From contig NC_092093.1 of NCBI RefSeq assembly GCF_045679555.1, positions 60,146,024 to 60,210,023 of the forward strand: 64,000 nt of DNA. The letters are read 5' to 3'. Shown in pieces: positions 9,953 to 19,472 of this stretch (its first letter is position 1; each line of letters starts with the position of its first letter). The DNA is from Salvelinus alpinus. Taxonomy: Eukaryota; Chordata; Actinopteri; Salmoniformes; Salmonidae. The position numbers were made by a program, and so were the translations under genes. Under the pieces are notes generated by a model. It worked only from the letters and a program-made list of their open reading frames with translations, was not told the origin of the DNA and made no database searches.

Positions 9953-12900
9953 ATCAAATCAAATCAAATCAAATAAAATTTTATTAGTCACATACACATG
10001 GTTAGCAGATGTTAATGCGAGTGTAGCGAAATGCTTGTGCTTCTAGTTCCGACAATGCAGTAATAACCAACAGTAATCTAACCTAACAGTTCCACACTAC
10101 TACCTTACACACACACAAGTGTAAGGGATAAAGAATATGTACATAAAGATATATGGATGAGTGGTGGTACAGAACGGCATGGCAGATGCAGTAGATGGTA
10201 TAGAGTACGGTATATACATATGAGATGAGTACTGTAGGGTATGTAAACATAAAGTGGCATAGTTTAAAGTGGCTAGTGGTACATGTATTGCATAAAGATG
10301 GCAAGATGCAGTAGATGATATAGAGTACAGTATATATACATATGAGATGGGTAATGTAGGGTATGTAAACATTGTATTAAGTGGCATTGCTTAAAGTGGC
10401 TAGTGGTACATTTTTACATAATTTCCATCAATTCCCATTTTTAAAGTGGCTGGAGTTGAGTCAGTATGTTGGCAGCGGCCGCTAAATGTTAGTGGTGGCT
10501 GTTTAACAGTCTGATGGCCTTGAGATAGAAGCTGTTTTTCAGTCTCTCGGTCCCTGCTTTGATGCACCTGTACTGACCTCGCCTTCTGGATGATAGCGGG
10601 GTGAACAGGCAGTGGCTTGGGTGGTTGTTGTCCTTGATGATCTTTATGGCCTTCCTGTGACATCGGGTGGTGTAGGTGTCCTGGAGGGCAGGTAGTTTGC
10701 CCCTGGTGATGCGTTCTGCAGACCTCACTACCCTCTGGAGAGCCTTACGGTTGTGGGCGGAGCAGTTGCCGTACCAGGCGGTGATACAGCCCGACAGGAT
10801 GCTCTCGATTGTGCATCTGTAGAAGTTTGTGAGTGCTTTTGGTGACAAGCCGAATTTCTTCAGCCTCCTGAGGTTGAAGAGGCGCTGCTGCGCCTTCTTC
10901 ACAACGCTGTCTGTGTGGGTGGACCAGTTCAGTTTGTCCGTGATGTGTACACCGAGGAACTTAAAACTTTCCACCTTCTCCACTACTGACCCGTCGATGT
11001 GGATAGGGGGGTGCTCCCTCTGCTGTTTCCTGAAGTCCACAATCATCTCCTTTGTTTTGTTGACGTTGAGTATGAGGTTATTTTCCTGACACCACACTCC
11101 GAGGGCCCTCACCTCCTCCCTGTAGGCCGTCTCGTCGTTGTTGGTGATCAAGCCTACCACTGTAGTGTCATCCGCAAACTTGATGATTGAGTTGGAGGCG
11201 TGCATGGCCACGCAGTCGTGGGTGAACAGGGAGTACAGGAGAGGGCTCAGAACGCACCCTTGTGGGGCCCCAGTGTTGAGGATCAGCGGGGTGGAGATGT
11301 TGTTACCTACCCTCACCACCTGGGGGCGGCCCGTCAGGAAGTCCAGGACCCAGTTACACAGGGCGGGGTCGAGACCCAGGGTCTCGAGCTTGATGACGAG
11401 TTTGGAGGGTACTATGGTGTTAAATGCTGAGCTGTAATCGATGAACAGCATTCTCACATGGGTATTCCTCTTGTCCAGATGGGTTAGGGCAGTGTGCAGT
11501 GTGGTTGCGATTGCGTCGTCTGTGGACCTATTGGGTCGGTAAGCAAATTGGAGTGGGTCTAGGGTGTCCGGTAGGGTGGAGGTGATATGGTCCTTGACTA
11601 GTCTCTCAAAGCACTTCATGATGACGGAAGTGAGTGCTACGGGGCGGTAGTCGTTTAGCTCAGTTACCTTAGCTTTCTTGGGAACAGGAACAATGGTGGC
11701 CCTCTTGAAGCATGTGGGAACAGCAGACTGGGATAAGGATTGATTGAATATGTCCGTAAACACACCAGCCAGCTGGTCTGCGCATGCTCTGAGGACGCGG
11801 CTGGGAATGCCGTCTGGGCCTGCAGCCTTGCGAGGGTTAACACGTTTAAATGTTTTACTCACCTCGGCTGCAGTGAAGGAGAGCCCGCAGGTTTTGGTAG
11901 GGGGCCGTGTCAGTGGCACTGTATTGTCCTCAAAGCGGGCAAAAAAGTTGTTTAGCCTGTCTGGGAGCAAGACATCCTGGTCCTCGACGGGGCTGGTTTT
12001 CTTTTTGTAATCCGTGATTGACTGTAGACCCTGCCACATACCTCTTGTGTCTGAGCTGTTGAATTTCGACTCGATTTTGTCTCTGTACTGAGACTTGGCC
12101 TGTTTGATTGCCTTGCGGAGAGAATAGCTACACTGTTTGTATTCGGTCATGCTTCCGGTCACCTTGCCCAGGTTAAAAGCAGTGGTTCGCGCTTTCAGTT
12201 TCACGCGAATGCTGCCGTCAATCCACGGTTTCTGGTTTGGGAATGTTTTTATCGTTGCTGTGGGTACGACATCGTCAATGCACTTCCTAATGAACTCGCT
12301 CACCGAATCAGCATATTCGTCAATATTGTTGTTGGACGCGATGCGGAACATATTCCAATCTGCGTGATCGAAGCAGTCTTGAAGCGTGGATTCAGATTGG
12401 TCGGACCAGCGTTGAACAGACCTGAGCGCGGGAGCTTGTTGTTTGAGTTTTTGTTTGTAGGCTGGAATCAACAAAATGGAGTCGTGGTCAGCTTTTCCGA
12501 AAGGGGGGCGGGGGAGGGCCTTATAAGCGTCGCGGAAATTAGTGTAACAATGGTCTAGTGTTTTTCCAGCCCTGGTAGCACAATCGATATGCTGATAGAA
12601 TTTAGGGAGTTTTGTTTTTAGATTAGCCTTGTTAAAATCCCCAGCTACGATGAATGCAGCCTCAGGGTGTGTGGTTTCCAGTTTACAAAGAGTCAGATAA
12701 AGTTCGTTCAGGGCCATCGATGTGTCTGCTTGGGGGGGAATGTATACGGCTGTGATTATGATTGACGAGAATTCCCTTGGTAGATAATGCGGTCGACATT
12801 TGATTGTGAGGAGTTCTAGATCAGGTGAACAGAACGACTTGAGTTCTTGTGTGTTGTTATGATGATCACACCACTTCTCGTTAATCATAAGGCATACCCC

Positions 12901-13453
12901 CCCGCCCCTCTTCTTACCGGAAAGATGTTTGTTTCTGTCGGCGCGATGCATGGAGAAACCAGCTGGCTGCACCGACTCCGTTAGCGTCCCTTGAGTTAGC
13001 CATGTTTCCGTGAAGCAGAGCACGTTGCAATCCCTGATGTCTCTCTGGAATGCTACCCGTGCTCGGATTTCATCAACCTTATTGTCAAGAGACTGGACAT
13101 TGGCGAGTAGTATGCTAGGGAGTGGAGCGCGATGTGCCCGTCTCCGAAGCCTGACCACGAGACCGCCACGTTTTCCCCTTTTTCGGTGTCGCACAGGGTC
13201 GCCGGCTGGGATCAGATCCATTGTATTGTGTGGAAGGCAAGACACTGGATCCGTTTCGGGAAAGTCATATTCCTGGTAGGAACGATGATGAGTTGACGTT
13301 AATCGTATATTCAGTAGTTCCTCCCGACTGTATGTAATGAAACCTAAGATTACCCGGGGTACCGATGTAAGAAATAACACGTAAAAAAACAAAATACTGC
13401 ATATTTTTCAAGGAGCACGAAGCGAGGCAGCCATCTCTTTTCGGCGCCGGAAG
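9953..13453 (-). mobile_element. Near full-length L2-like LINE inserted in a dynein exon
   Basis: The 3.5-kb element is oriented like the dynein gene. Its 5' end begins CTTCCGGCGCCGAAAAGAGA and its 3' end is a run of TTTGA repeats (9953-9975 on the plus strand as TCAAA). The dynein reading resumes exactly on both sides. TTGAA flanks it on both ends. It holds one long ORF of 967 codons. The intact ORF and clean ends suggest a young copy. Confidence 0.92.
10489..13392 (-). CDS. LINE ORF: endonuclease plus reverse transcriptase, intact
   Basis: This 967-residue protein makes the machinery for target-primed reverse transcription. Domains in order: an apurinic-type endonuclease at roughly residues 90-330 (ILLANVQSLDNKVDEIR, CFTETWL, IVAGDFN, KTLDHCYTN, ADHDSILL); a linker; and a reverse transcriptase at roughly 480-770 with DYRPVALTSVIMKCFERLV, MLFIDYSSAFNTIV, GAPQGCVLSPLLYSLF, KFADDTTVVGLI (FADD active site), LNVNKTKEMIVDFRK and FLGVHITDKLNWS. 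The C-terminal tail ends LKAIRLLNSHH. There is no separate ORF1. L2 clade is my best guess, with CR1 or Rex1 relatives possible. No stop or frameshift is visible. Expression of this copy is unknown. Confidence 0.92.
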   Translation of the reverse strand: MFFYVLFLTSVPRVILGFITYSREELLNIRLTSTHHRSYQEYDFPETDPVSCLPHNTMDLIPAGDPVRHRKRGKRGGLVVRLRRRAHRAPLPSILLANVQSLDNKVDEIRARVAFQRDIRDCNVLCFTETWLTQGTLTESVQPAGFSMHRADRNKHLSGKKRGGGVCLMINEKWCDHHNNTQELKSFCSPDLELLTIKCRPHYLPREFSSIIITAVYIPPQADTSMALNELYLTLCKLETTHPEAAFIVAGDFNKANLKTKLPKFYQHIDCATRAGKTLDHCYTNFRDAYKALPRPPFGKADHDSILLIPAYKQKLKQQAPALRSVQRWSDQSESTLQDCFDHADWNMFRIASNNNIDEYADSVSEFIRKCIDDVVPTATIKTFPNQKPWIDGSIRVKLKARTTAFNLGKVTGSMTEYKQCSYSLRKAIKQAKSQYRDKIESKFNSSDTRGMWQGLQSITDYKKKTSPVEDQDVLLPDRLNNFFARFEDNTVPLTRPPTKTCGLSFTAAEVSKTFKRVNPRKAAGPDGIPSRVLRACADQLAGVFTDIFNQSLSQSAVPTCFKRATIVPVPKKAKVTELNDYRPVALTSVIMKCFERLVKDHITSTLPDTLDPLQFAYRPNRSTDDAIATTLHTALTHLDKRNTHVRMLFIDYSSAFNTIVPSKLVIKLETLGLDPALCNWVLDFLTGRPQVVRVGNNISTPLILNTGAPQGCVLSPLLYSLFTHDCVAMHASNSIIKFADDTTVVGLITNNDETAYREEVRALGVWCQENNLILNVNKTKEMIVDFRKQQREHPPIHIDGSVVEKVESFKFLGVHITDKLNWSTHTDSVVKKAQQRLFNLRRLKKFGLSPKALTNFYRCTIESILSGCITAWYGNCSAHNRKALQRVVRSAERITRGKLPALQDTYTTRCHRKAIKIIKDNNHPSHCLFTPLSSRRRGQYRCIKAGTERLKNSFYLKAIRLLNSHH

Positions 13454-13474
13454 TTCAATCTGAGCCTCCAGTTT
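13454..13474 (-). pseudogene. Dynein pseudogene, first part of a LINE-split exon
   Basis: After a TTATGCAG acceptor the exon starts KLEAQIE, as expected after the preceding exon. The coding sequence is then interrupted by the LINE at 9953-13453 and resumes at 9947 with DLPAFCTMGSVLF. The bases TTGAA occur on both sides of the LINE (13454-13458 and 9948-9952) and may be a 5-bp target duplication. Confidence 0.8.
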
Positions 13475-13752
13475 CTGCATAAGGTGAGCAGAGGAAGACT
13501 AGTCATACAAAGAACATAGCTCCTGAAGTAATACTGTAGAGGTACTATTACTGGATTACTGGATTACTGTGATAGGGGTCAGAGGTCACACTAAAACAGG
13601 CAGAAGCTCTCATCTCTTTCCTCTGATGTTGCCAATCCAAGTATCATTGCTGCGGTAAATGTATTCATTTGTATTTTAATTACAAACATTTAATACATTT
13701 TTAAATGGGACTACAATTTGGGATTTTCAAACAATGAGAGAATGTCACCGAC
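13475..13752. other. Short dynein intron
   Basis: This lies between the acceptor of the LINE-split exon and the donor of the preceding exon. No other feature is seen apart from a duplicated TACTGGATTACTGGATTACT near 13548-13568. Confidence 0.5.
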
Positions 13753-13870
13753 AGAGTAGGAGACAATTTGAGTGGTGAACTCTGGGAGGGATGGACTGGT
13801 GTCCAAGAAGGCTTTCACCTGCTCCTCTGGGTCCTGGGAAGAACTAATTTCTCGTGGACAGATGAAACGA
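13753..13870 (-). pseudogene. Dynein pseudogene, tail exon
   Basis: It reads SQDPEEQVKAFLDTSPSLPE, then FTTQIVSYS, matching the DNAH tail (xxEExIxxFxxxxPxLxEFxxQIxYF). A non-standard GTCGGT donor would join it in frame to the next exon (KLEAQIE). Confidence 0.75.
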
Positions 13871-14202
13871 CCAAGAGTTTCCATTTACGAGGAAGGAGAC
13901 TTTGCTTCCTTCCTTTGTACAAAGGTAATCACAATTGTTAACGGCATTCCCCCCCCCAGAATAAAACAGGAAATAACAAACCTTCACAAGATCATTTTGC
14001 TTCTGGGTAACCAAGATTAGGGAAGAACTAAAGTAGGCCTAGAGACACACTGTCTTTTCCTCTTTCACTGTTTACCTTTGGACATTATCGCCCTGTTCGA
14101 ATATTGAAAATACAGGTAAAAACCACAGACAACTATTCAATACTATTTTCCAATTTTCATGGTGCAGACTAGTGTGTGCACAGTGAATACTATTGATGAC
14201 AG

Positions 14203-14290
14203 AGGAGGCTGGTGGGGGGAGCTATAGGAGGATGGGCTCATTGTAATGGCTTGAATGGAATCAATGGAGTGGCACAAAGAAAGACCCCAA
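14203..14290 (+). repeat. Dispersed repeat fragment, same type as 4618-4760
   Basis: AGAGGAGGCTGGTGGGGGGA, then GGATGGGCTCATTGTAATGG and GAATGGAATCAATGGAGTGG match the family consensus as I remember it. It is a partial copy. Confidence 0.5.
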
Positions 14291-14396
14291 TTTGGATCAC
14301 TTCTTAAATTATTATTTTTAACAATATTTAAGGAATGAGTAATTACAATGAAAAAACCTGATAGTAATACAATTCAGGAATCCTACCTGGAGATGC

Positions 14397-14593
14397 TTGT
14401 GATGGAGATTGTAGAAAGTTGATTTTGGAGTGAACTCTCTCTTTAAATGTGTGAAGGAGTACCTTGATGTCTTTCAGACTGGTGCCTGAGGACAATGATG
14501 GGAATGGCCAGCTGAATAGAGGCCTTGAGCAAAGGAACCTGGACCTGTGGTTGACTCAGGTAAAAGTACGACGGGTACTTGGAGCTCACCACA
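14397..14593 (-). pseudogene. Dynein pseudogene, tail exon with frameshift
   Basis: It reads VPLLKASIQLAIPIIVLR, then after a frameshift TSLKDIKVLLHTFKERVHSK and INFLQ. It matches the tail motif FxASVxLAIPNIVMxPxLEDVQxxLNxAV. A GTAGGA donor follows, and a possible TTAG acceptor lies at 14594-14595. Confidence 0.75.
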
Positions 14594-14599
14594 CTAAGT

Positions 14600-15177
14600 T
14601 TTCGTCTCAGAATCAATGGATGACCATGGAGCTATGAAAATATAAATTATTCTAGGAAAAAAATACTTCAATTTAGGGTGGTTGTGGTACTCATAAGCAA
14701 CTAACTGTTGCCAATGTGTATAATTTAATTTAATTGTTGCATGTCTTGGTTTCATTGAGCCAAACAGAATTGAGTCCAACCCTGATGACCTCACATATGT
14801 CAAAAAAACATCTGAAGTGGAAGAACCTTTCAAACAAAGCTTGTCTGATGTGGTCTGTTGTTCCAGTTCAGCTTTTTCAAAATATATTTCAGACATGAAG
14901 TAAACAGTATGGACAGAATAAAGAACAATGGTATGCAGTACATGACACCCTGATGATTTGATTAATGATACGGTTGTTGGTAAAGGTAAATAAAGAGACG
15001 ATTAATCTTTTGGACACTTTTGCAAGTCCATATCAAACCATGTAATGATGTTGTAAGATTTCACAAACACTTGAAAAATGATACGTCAATCATAACCGTG
15101 ACCAAGGCGGATATTACCTTTTTGTGTGACTTGTGGAGCTCAGTCAGCACTCACATGCTCAGTGTCTACCCAGCAGA
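14600..15177. other. Dynein intron remnant, no gene
   Basis: A 100-codon minus-strand ORF at 14594-14896 shows no recognisable motif. No named repeat is seen. Confidence 0.4.
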
Positions 15178-15305
15178 CCTCACTGTGTCCTCAGCTTGGC
15201 ACTGGATGGTCTGGGATGAAATGGGCATATCTTCGGGCAGCACTAGCAGGGCAGTGGATGACAAGGCCTGTAGGACCTGCCTGATGTGACACTCCAGTGG
15301 AGTGG
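15178..15305 (-). pseudogene. Dynein pseudogene, tail exon (tentative)
   Basis: It reads ECHIRQVLQALSSTALLVLP and then EDMPISSQTI. This resembles the DNAH5/8 segment FRIDAILEEMSSTPLCxLPxxEPLTxEEF. The match is weaker than for its neighbours, but the position in the gene order is right. A stop codon ends the frame at 15167. Confidence 0.5.
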
Positions 15306-15369
15306 GGGAGGGGTTTGGTTTCATCATAATCACTGATAGATAATAGGTCACCGATAAAATATATATTTT

Positions 15370-15580
15370 TATTGTCCTATACACCGTATAGGTGCAGTGA
15401 AATGTATTGTTTTACAGTCTCAGCCACAGTAGTACGGTGCCCCTGGAGCAAACTAGGGTTAATTGCCTTGCTCAAGGTCACACCGTCAGATTTTTCACCT
15501 TGCCGGCTCAGGTATTCGAACCAGCGACCTTTCGGTTACTGGCCCAATGCTCTAAGCGCTAGGCTATCTGCCACCCTAAT
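15370..15580 (-). mobile_element. tRNA-headed SINE-like repeat
   Basis: On the minus strand it starts GGGTGGCAGATAGCCTAGCG and includes CCGAAAGGTCGCTGGTTCGA (box B) and TTGAGCAAGGCAATTAACCC. The head is like the HpaI and other salmonid SINEs, but the body differs. Confidence 0.65.
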
Positions 15581-15671
15581 CACTGATGCAGGCAGCAACT
15601 CCAGGAGAGCTAATAGGTGTGTAGGCCTTTGGTCAAGCCCTACAGTAACAACTACCTGTTGTCAGAGACAG

Positions 15672-15717
15672 CTGTGTGCACACAGGCAACTACAGATAGT
15701 TGCCTGTGTGCACACAG
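15672..15717. repeat. Perfect 21-bp inverted repeat with 4-base loop
   Basis: The left arm is 15672-15692, the loop CAGA is 15693-15696 and the right arm is 15697-15717. Arms begin CTGTGTGCACACAGGC and pair without a mismatch, and each arm contains its own small palindrome (TGTGCACA). Confidence 0.95.
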
Positions 15718-15755
15718 TATTTTGTTGTTTTTGTTTGGTGTTCATTTAAATAAAA

Positions 15756-16676
15756 GAAGATGTACGCCTACCACGCTGCACCTTGGTTCATGAGGAGCAG
15801 GGATCCTGGGCTCGGGAGAAAAGCGAGTGGAGGACATCATGGACAAGGGAGGAGATTATGGCAGGGGACAAGACCCTGCCATGGAAGCAGGTGGAGGCAG
15901 CGAAGGAGGATCAACGACGACTCCGGGAGTCGCAACCACGACGGAGGCCCGAGAGGCAGTCCCAAAAATGTTTTGGGGGGGCACACAGAGTGGTCGGCGG
16001 AACCGAGGGGTGAACCAGAGCCAGTCAGGGAGTCGAGTGAGGAGCTCGACGCAAGATTCCGGAGAGAGGTGCTGGCGTTGAGAGTGCTGCAGAGCGGGCG
16101 TACTGAGGAGCGTGACACCAGCCCGGTGTCATGTGCACCTGTTTCACGCATCAGGCCTCCAGGGCGCCTCCACAGTCCAGTACGCCCTGTGCCTCTTCCC
16201 CGCACTTGCACTGAGGTGCGTGTCATCAGCCCGGTGCCACCTGTTCCGGTCCCACACATCAAGTCTCCAGTGCGCCTCCACAGTCCAGTACGTCCTGTGC
16301 CTCTTCCCCTCACTCGCCCTGAGGTGCGTGTCATCAGCCCGGTGCCACCTGTACCGGTCCCACGCATCAGGCCTCCAGTGCGCCTCCACAGTCCAGAGCT
16401 TCCGGCGACAGTTCCCAGTCCAGAGCTTCCGGCGACAGTTCCCAGTCCAGAGCTTCCGGCGACAGTTCCCAGTCCAGAGCTTCCGGCGACGTTTCACAGT
16501 CCAGAACCTCCTGAGACGGTCCGGAACCTCCTGAGACGGTCCGGAGCCTCCAGCGATGGGCGGCAATCCAGAGCCTTCAGCAGGGGTTCTCAGTCCAGAG
16601 CCTCCTGCGACAATCTACGGTCCAGTTCCTCCGGCGACAAGAAGATGTACGCCTACCATGCTGCACCTTGGTTCAT
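15756..16676 (+). repeat. Proline-rich repeat-bearing element between 37-bp direct repeats
   Basis: A 37-bp sequence starting AGAAGATGTACGCCTACCAC occurs at 15756 and again at 16640 with one mismatch. Between them is an open frame (15760-16758, 332 codons) with 36-residue repeats (108 bp, starts at 16165, 16273, 16381) containing ISPVPPVPVP and RLHSPVRPVPLP. These are followed by four 9-residue repeats of SPELPATVP. I remember this text as recurring in salmonid genomes. It may be part of an LTR or other unclassified element, and I would not call it a host gene. Confidence 0.55.
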
Positions 16677-16852
16677 TTATGACAGGGAGTTTGAGGACAG
16701 CGAACGTGACATGTCTACTTTGATGCTAATCAGCATTTTCAAATCTGAGAGTAAATAGAGCTGAATATAATAAAGTCACCTTGTCCGAGAGAGATTTACA
16801 TGGTTATCAAAACATCACGCCAGGATAAGCCTACATGAAACACAGCCCCTAT

Positions 16853-16972
16853 TTTAACCCATGTGGCTCAGTTGGTAAAGTATGGCTCTTCCAACTCCAG
16901 GGTTGTATGTCCGTTCAAAAACTACTGTAAGTCGCTCTGGATAAGAGCGTCGGGTAAATGTAAAAACGAGTA
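16853..16972 (+). mobile_element. tRNA-derived SINE cutting a dynein exon
   Basis: The head reads GTGGCTCAGTTGGTAAAGTA (tRNA box A-like), then GGTTGTATGTCCGTTCAAAA (degraded box B), then GTAAGTCGCTCTGGATAAGA and GCGTCGGGTAAATG. This last core is shared, inverted, with the SINEs at 24826 and 59620. Confidence 0.75.
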
Positions 16973-16974
16973 AA

Positions 16975-17112
16975 TGAGTGTCTGACGAGCAGCGACGCAT
17001 TCTGGCCGTGACAGGCCATCTCCATGGCTTGGCTCCAGCCTCTGCGGTACAGGAGCTTGACCTCAAGAAGAACAGTGGCCATCTGTTTATAGCTTCTGAT
17101 CACCTTCCTCAT
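16975..17112 (-). pseudogene. Dynein pseudogene, tail exon truncated by a SINE
   Basis: It reads RKVIRSYKQMATVLLEVKLL, then YRRGWSQAMEMACHGQNASL and LVRH. This is the well-known tail motif IRSYNxMAxVLLEFEVLxHRxW...LxASLLV. The expected GELFVNFDP continuation is missing. Instead a tRNA-derived SINE (16853-16972) begins, so the exon looks cut by that insertion. Confidence 0.85.
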
Positions 17113-17253
17113 CTCAAGCCAAACAGAGACATATGAGTCTCTGTACCAATATCTACACTAGCATACTGCTTAGAATGACACAATGTATTATGGATGGAAC
17201 ACAACTGCTGATTAGCTGGTATTTTTCTAAAGTATTTTACTTTACTTTTTTAC

Positions 17254-17369
17254 TTTTGACAAGCTCCAGGTCTCGGCTATAGCGTTGCAGTGCTGCCATG
17301 TATTTGTCTGTGAGGTTCAGCTGCTTACCGACTCCATTCTCAAACTTAGAGGTCAAGCATTCGCACAGC
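17254..17369 (-). pseudogene. Dynein pseudogene, tail exon
   Basis: A CAG acceptor is followed by AVRML in one frame, then SKFENGVGKQLNLTDKYMAA and LQRYSRDLELVK in another. It fits the DNAH5/8 motif ALRMLKKFE...LxxDKYxxxLxxYxxDLxxV. The single frameshift lies near 17352. A weak GTAAAA donor follows. Confidence 0.75.
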
Positions 17370-17659
17370 CTGATCGTAGAGAAATAATTCAGTGAGGTCA
17401 AACGGGAGGAATCATAACTGAAACATGTAAAATGCTGCTTTGCCAGTTCTAACAATGGGTTACGTACAGTAGATGCAACATAACCAGTCATGATCAATCT
17501 CTAGAAACTGTACATCAGAATCTCTATGGTCCAAATAAAAATGGTCACTAGGTCACTAGCGATGACTGGGAAGACTGAAAGAGGCCTCGGATCTGGAACT
17601 TGAACTCTGTAGTTACTGAGAAAACAGGAGGATCAGTAGCATTCAAAGAATTCATAGAC

Positions 17660-17884
17660 TACAGCTGTAGGATTTTAATTTGCACCAGTTTGTTACAGCA
17701 GGAAAATAGTCCTGCAGCAACAGGAAATGTGAATTATTATTTGGATTGTAATTAAATGCACCTTTTTGTCAGGGTTGATGCATTTTTCAAGTCTGAAATT
17801 ACAAACTTCAGAAGCCTTTTTAAATCTCAAAAACACTATATTCTTCATTAAGCAGGGTGATCAAATTAAGATACTACATCTGTA
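17660..17884. mobile_element. MITE with terminal inverted repeats, abutting a dynein exon
   Basis: The left end TACAGCTGTAGGATTTTAAT and the right end (inverted) TACAGATGTAGTATCTTAAT form imperfect terminal repeats. The 225-bp body contains CCTGCAGCAACAGGAAATGT. No coding capacity. It resembles a common salmonid non-autonomous DNA element. Confidence 0.75.
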
Positions 17885-18056
17885 GGTCTTGGACTTGGTG
17901 ACGGTCACAATGGTCTGATAGCGAACAAAGATCTTCTCAATGCCCTCCACTTTCATGTGCTGCAGAGATGCAAGGTCTTTCAAAATGGAAGCCATGTCTG
18001 CAATCTTCTCCAGACGCTTGCAGAATGTGTCTAACATTCCAAAGATGTAATTTTCA
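17885..18056 (-). pseudogene. Dynein pseudogene, tail exon
   Basis: After a TGCAG acceptor it reads ENYIFGMLDTFCKRLEKIAD, then MASILKDLASLQHMKVEGIEKIFVRYQTIVTVTKSKTY in an open frame (shown in the window as one run). This is the DNAH5/8 tail segment with the SLQ..xIEGI motif. Its 3' end abuts a MITE at 17660-17884 that may sit inside the exon. Confidence 0.85.
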
Positions 18057-18261
18057 CTGCAGACAGTGACACAGAGGTCATTGGCCTCATATACTTTAAG
18101 TATATGAGGTGCGCTTCATTTGTGTTTGCACTTTTGGGACTAATCCTATTTTGGTTTCATTGTATAGAGCAAATGAAATGAAGTGCAACTTAAGTATTTG
18201 ACAGTGTATAATTGACCTAGGTCAGGTTTCTCCAGCTAGACTCATTTTTAGTTTTGTTTAC

Positions 18262-18326
18262 CTGAACTCAAACTGCTTGTCGTTGGGCTTGTCTCGAAGT
18301 TTCTCCCGCATCCTCTGGAAGCACAG
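18262..18326 (-). pseudogene. Dynein pseudogene, short tail exon
   Basis: It reads CFQRMREKLRDKPNDKQFEF and is bounded by a TTAG acceptor and a GTAAAC donor. Joined to the next exon (17885-18056), it gives QFEFSENYIFGM in frame, exactly as expected for DNAH5/8 (FDFSExYIFGKF). Confidence 0.85.
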
Positions 18327-18744
18327 CTAATACTCCTGAGAGGTATACTACTGTACAAAGCATCCTCAGTGAATTAGCCAGTTAACTTGCCTAAATATTC
18401 TGAAATGTTTGTTTGTTTGTTGATAATACCTTGAAATAGGCATGGTATAATTGACTCAACAACCAAAAACACATATCTAAGTTTAGCATGAACCAGAAAA
18501 TCTATAGTTTATTTTAATCAAAGTTAGCTGGCTAATTAATAGATGTTTCTTTGTAGTAAACCCCTCTGGTTGAGCTGTATGCACTCCTCTCAACAGCTTG
18601 TTTCTGAAAGGAGACATGCCACAGACTTATGCCACAGACATGCCACGTAATTATACTATAATATGGGCCAACAATAGTTGCTTGGCCCAGTTGTAGTTTT
18701 GCTTTACGTTAGCACAGTTTTATAAAAACATATACAGTAACCTT

Positions 18745-19129
18745 ACAGCAATCACCATGTCAGTCACCATAACAACTACAGCAATCACCATGTCAGTCAC
18801 CATAACAACTACAGCAATCACCATGTCAGTCACCATAACAACTACAGCAATCACCATGTCAGTCATCATAACAACTACAGCAATCACCATGTCAGTCACC
18901 ATAACAACTACAGCAATCGCCATGTCAGTCACCATAACAACTACAGCAATCACCATGTCAGTCATCATAACAACTACAGCAATCACCATGTCAGTCATCA
19001 TAACAACTACAGCAATCACCATGTCAGTCACCATAACAACTACAGCAATCACCATGTCAGTCACCATAACAACTACAGCAATCACCATGTCAGTCACCAT
19101 AACAACTACAGCAATCACCATGTCAGTCA
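18745..19129 (+). repeat. 33-bp minisatellite, about 11.7 copies
   Basis: The unit begins CAGCAATCACCATGTCAGTC and ends ACCATAACAACTA. Copies are almost identical; the main variant is CACC/CATC. Both strands stay open (MSVTITTTAIT forward), which follows from a 33-bp unit without stops and is not evidence of a gene. Confidence 0.95.
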
Positions 19130-19164
19130 TGTCGACTAGTTGGAAGATAAAATGACTTGCCTAG

Positions 19165-19472
19165 TTAAAGCTGCAATATGTAACTTTTTGGGCGACCCCT
19201 TTTTGACCAAATTCACATAGAAATGTGAGTTCTAGATCTATCATTCTCATTGAAATCTAGCCTAAGAAGCTATAGATCTGTCTTTTATTTTCAGTTTTGT
19301 ACACTATCTTCAAACAGCTGAAAATACAAACATTTTGGTAAAGGAAAATACATTTCCCAATGGTTTAGATTGTACAATGATACTCTACACTAAGCTTTCT
19401 TGTTTTGTCACATAAACTGAAATTACGCATTTTTGCAAACAGGAAATGGCGGATCGATTTCTGCATAGTGTA
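19165..19472 (+). repeat. Dispersed salmonid repeat (GCTGCAATATGTAAC type)
   Basis: It starts GCTGCAATATGTAACTTTTT and includes CAAATTCACATAGAAATGTG, TTTTGTCACATAAACTGAAA and GGAAATGGCGGATCGATTTC. I recognise this from memory as a frequent salmonid repeat. The class is unclear. Confidence 0.6.

Noticed and set aside
10829..13279. Plus-strand ORFs opposite the LINE
   Set aside because: They are shadows of the 967-codon reverse transcriptase ORF.
18720..19155. 132- and 136-codon ORFs over the 33-bp array
   Set aside because: Same reason: a stop-free 33-bp unit gives open frames on both strands.
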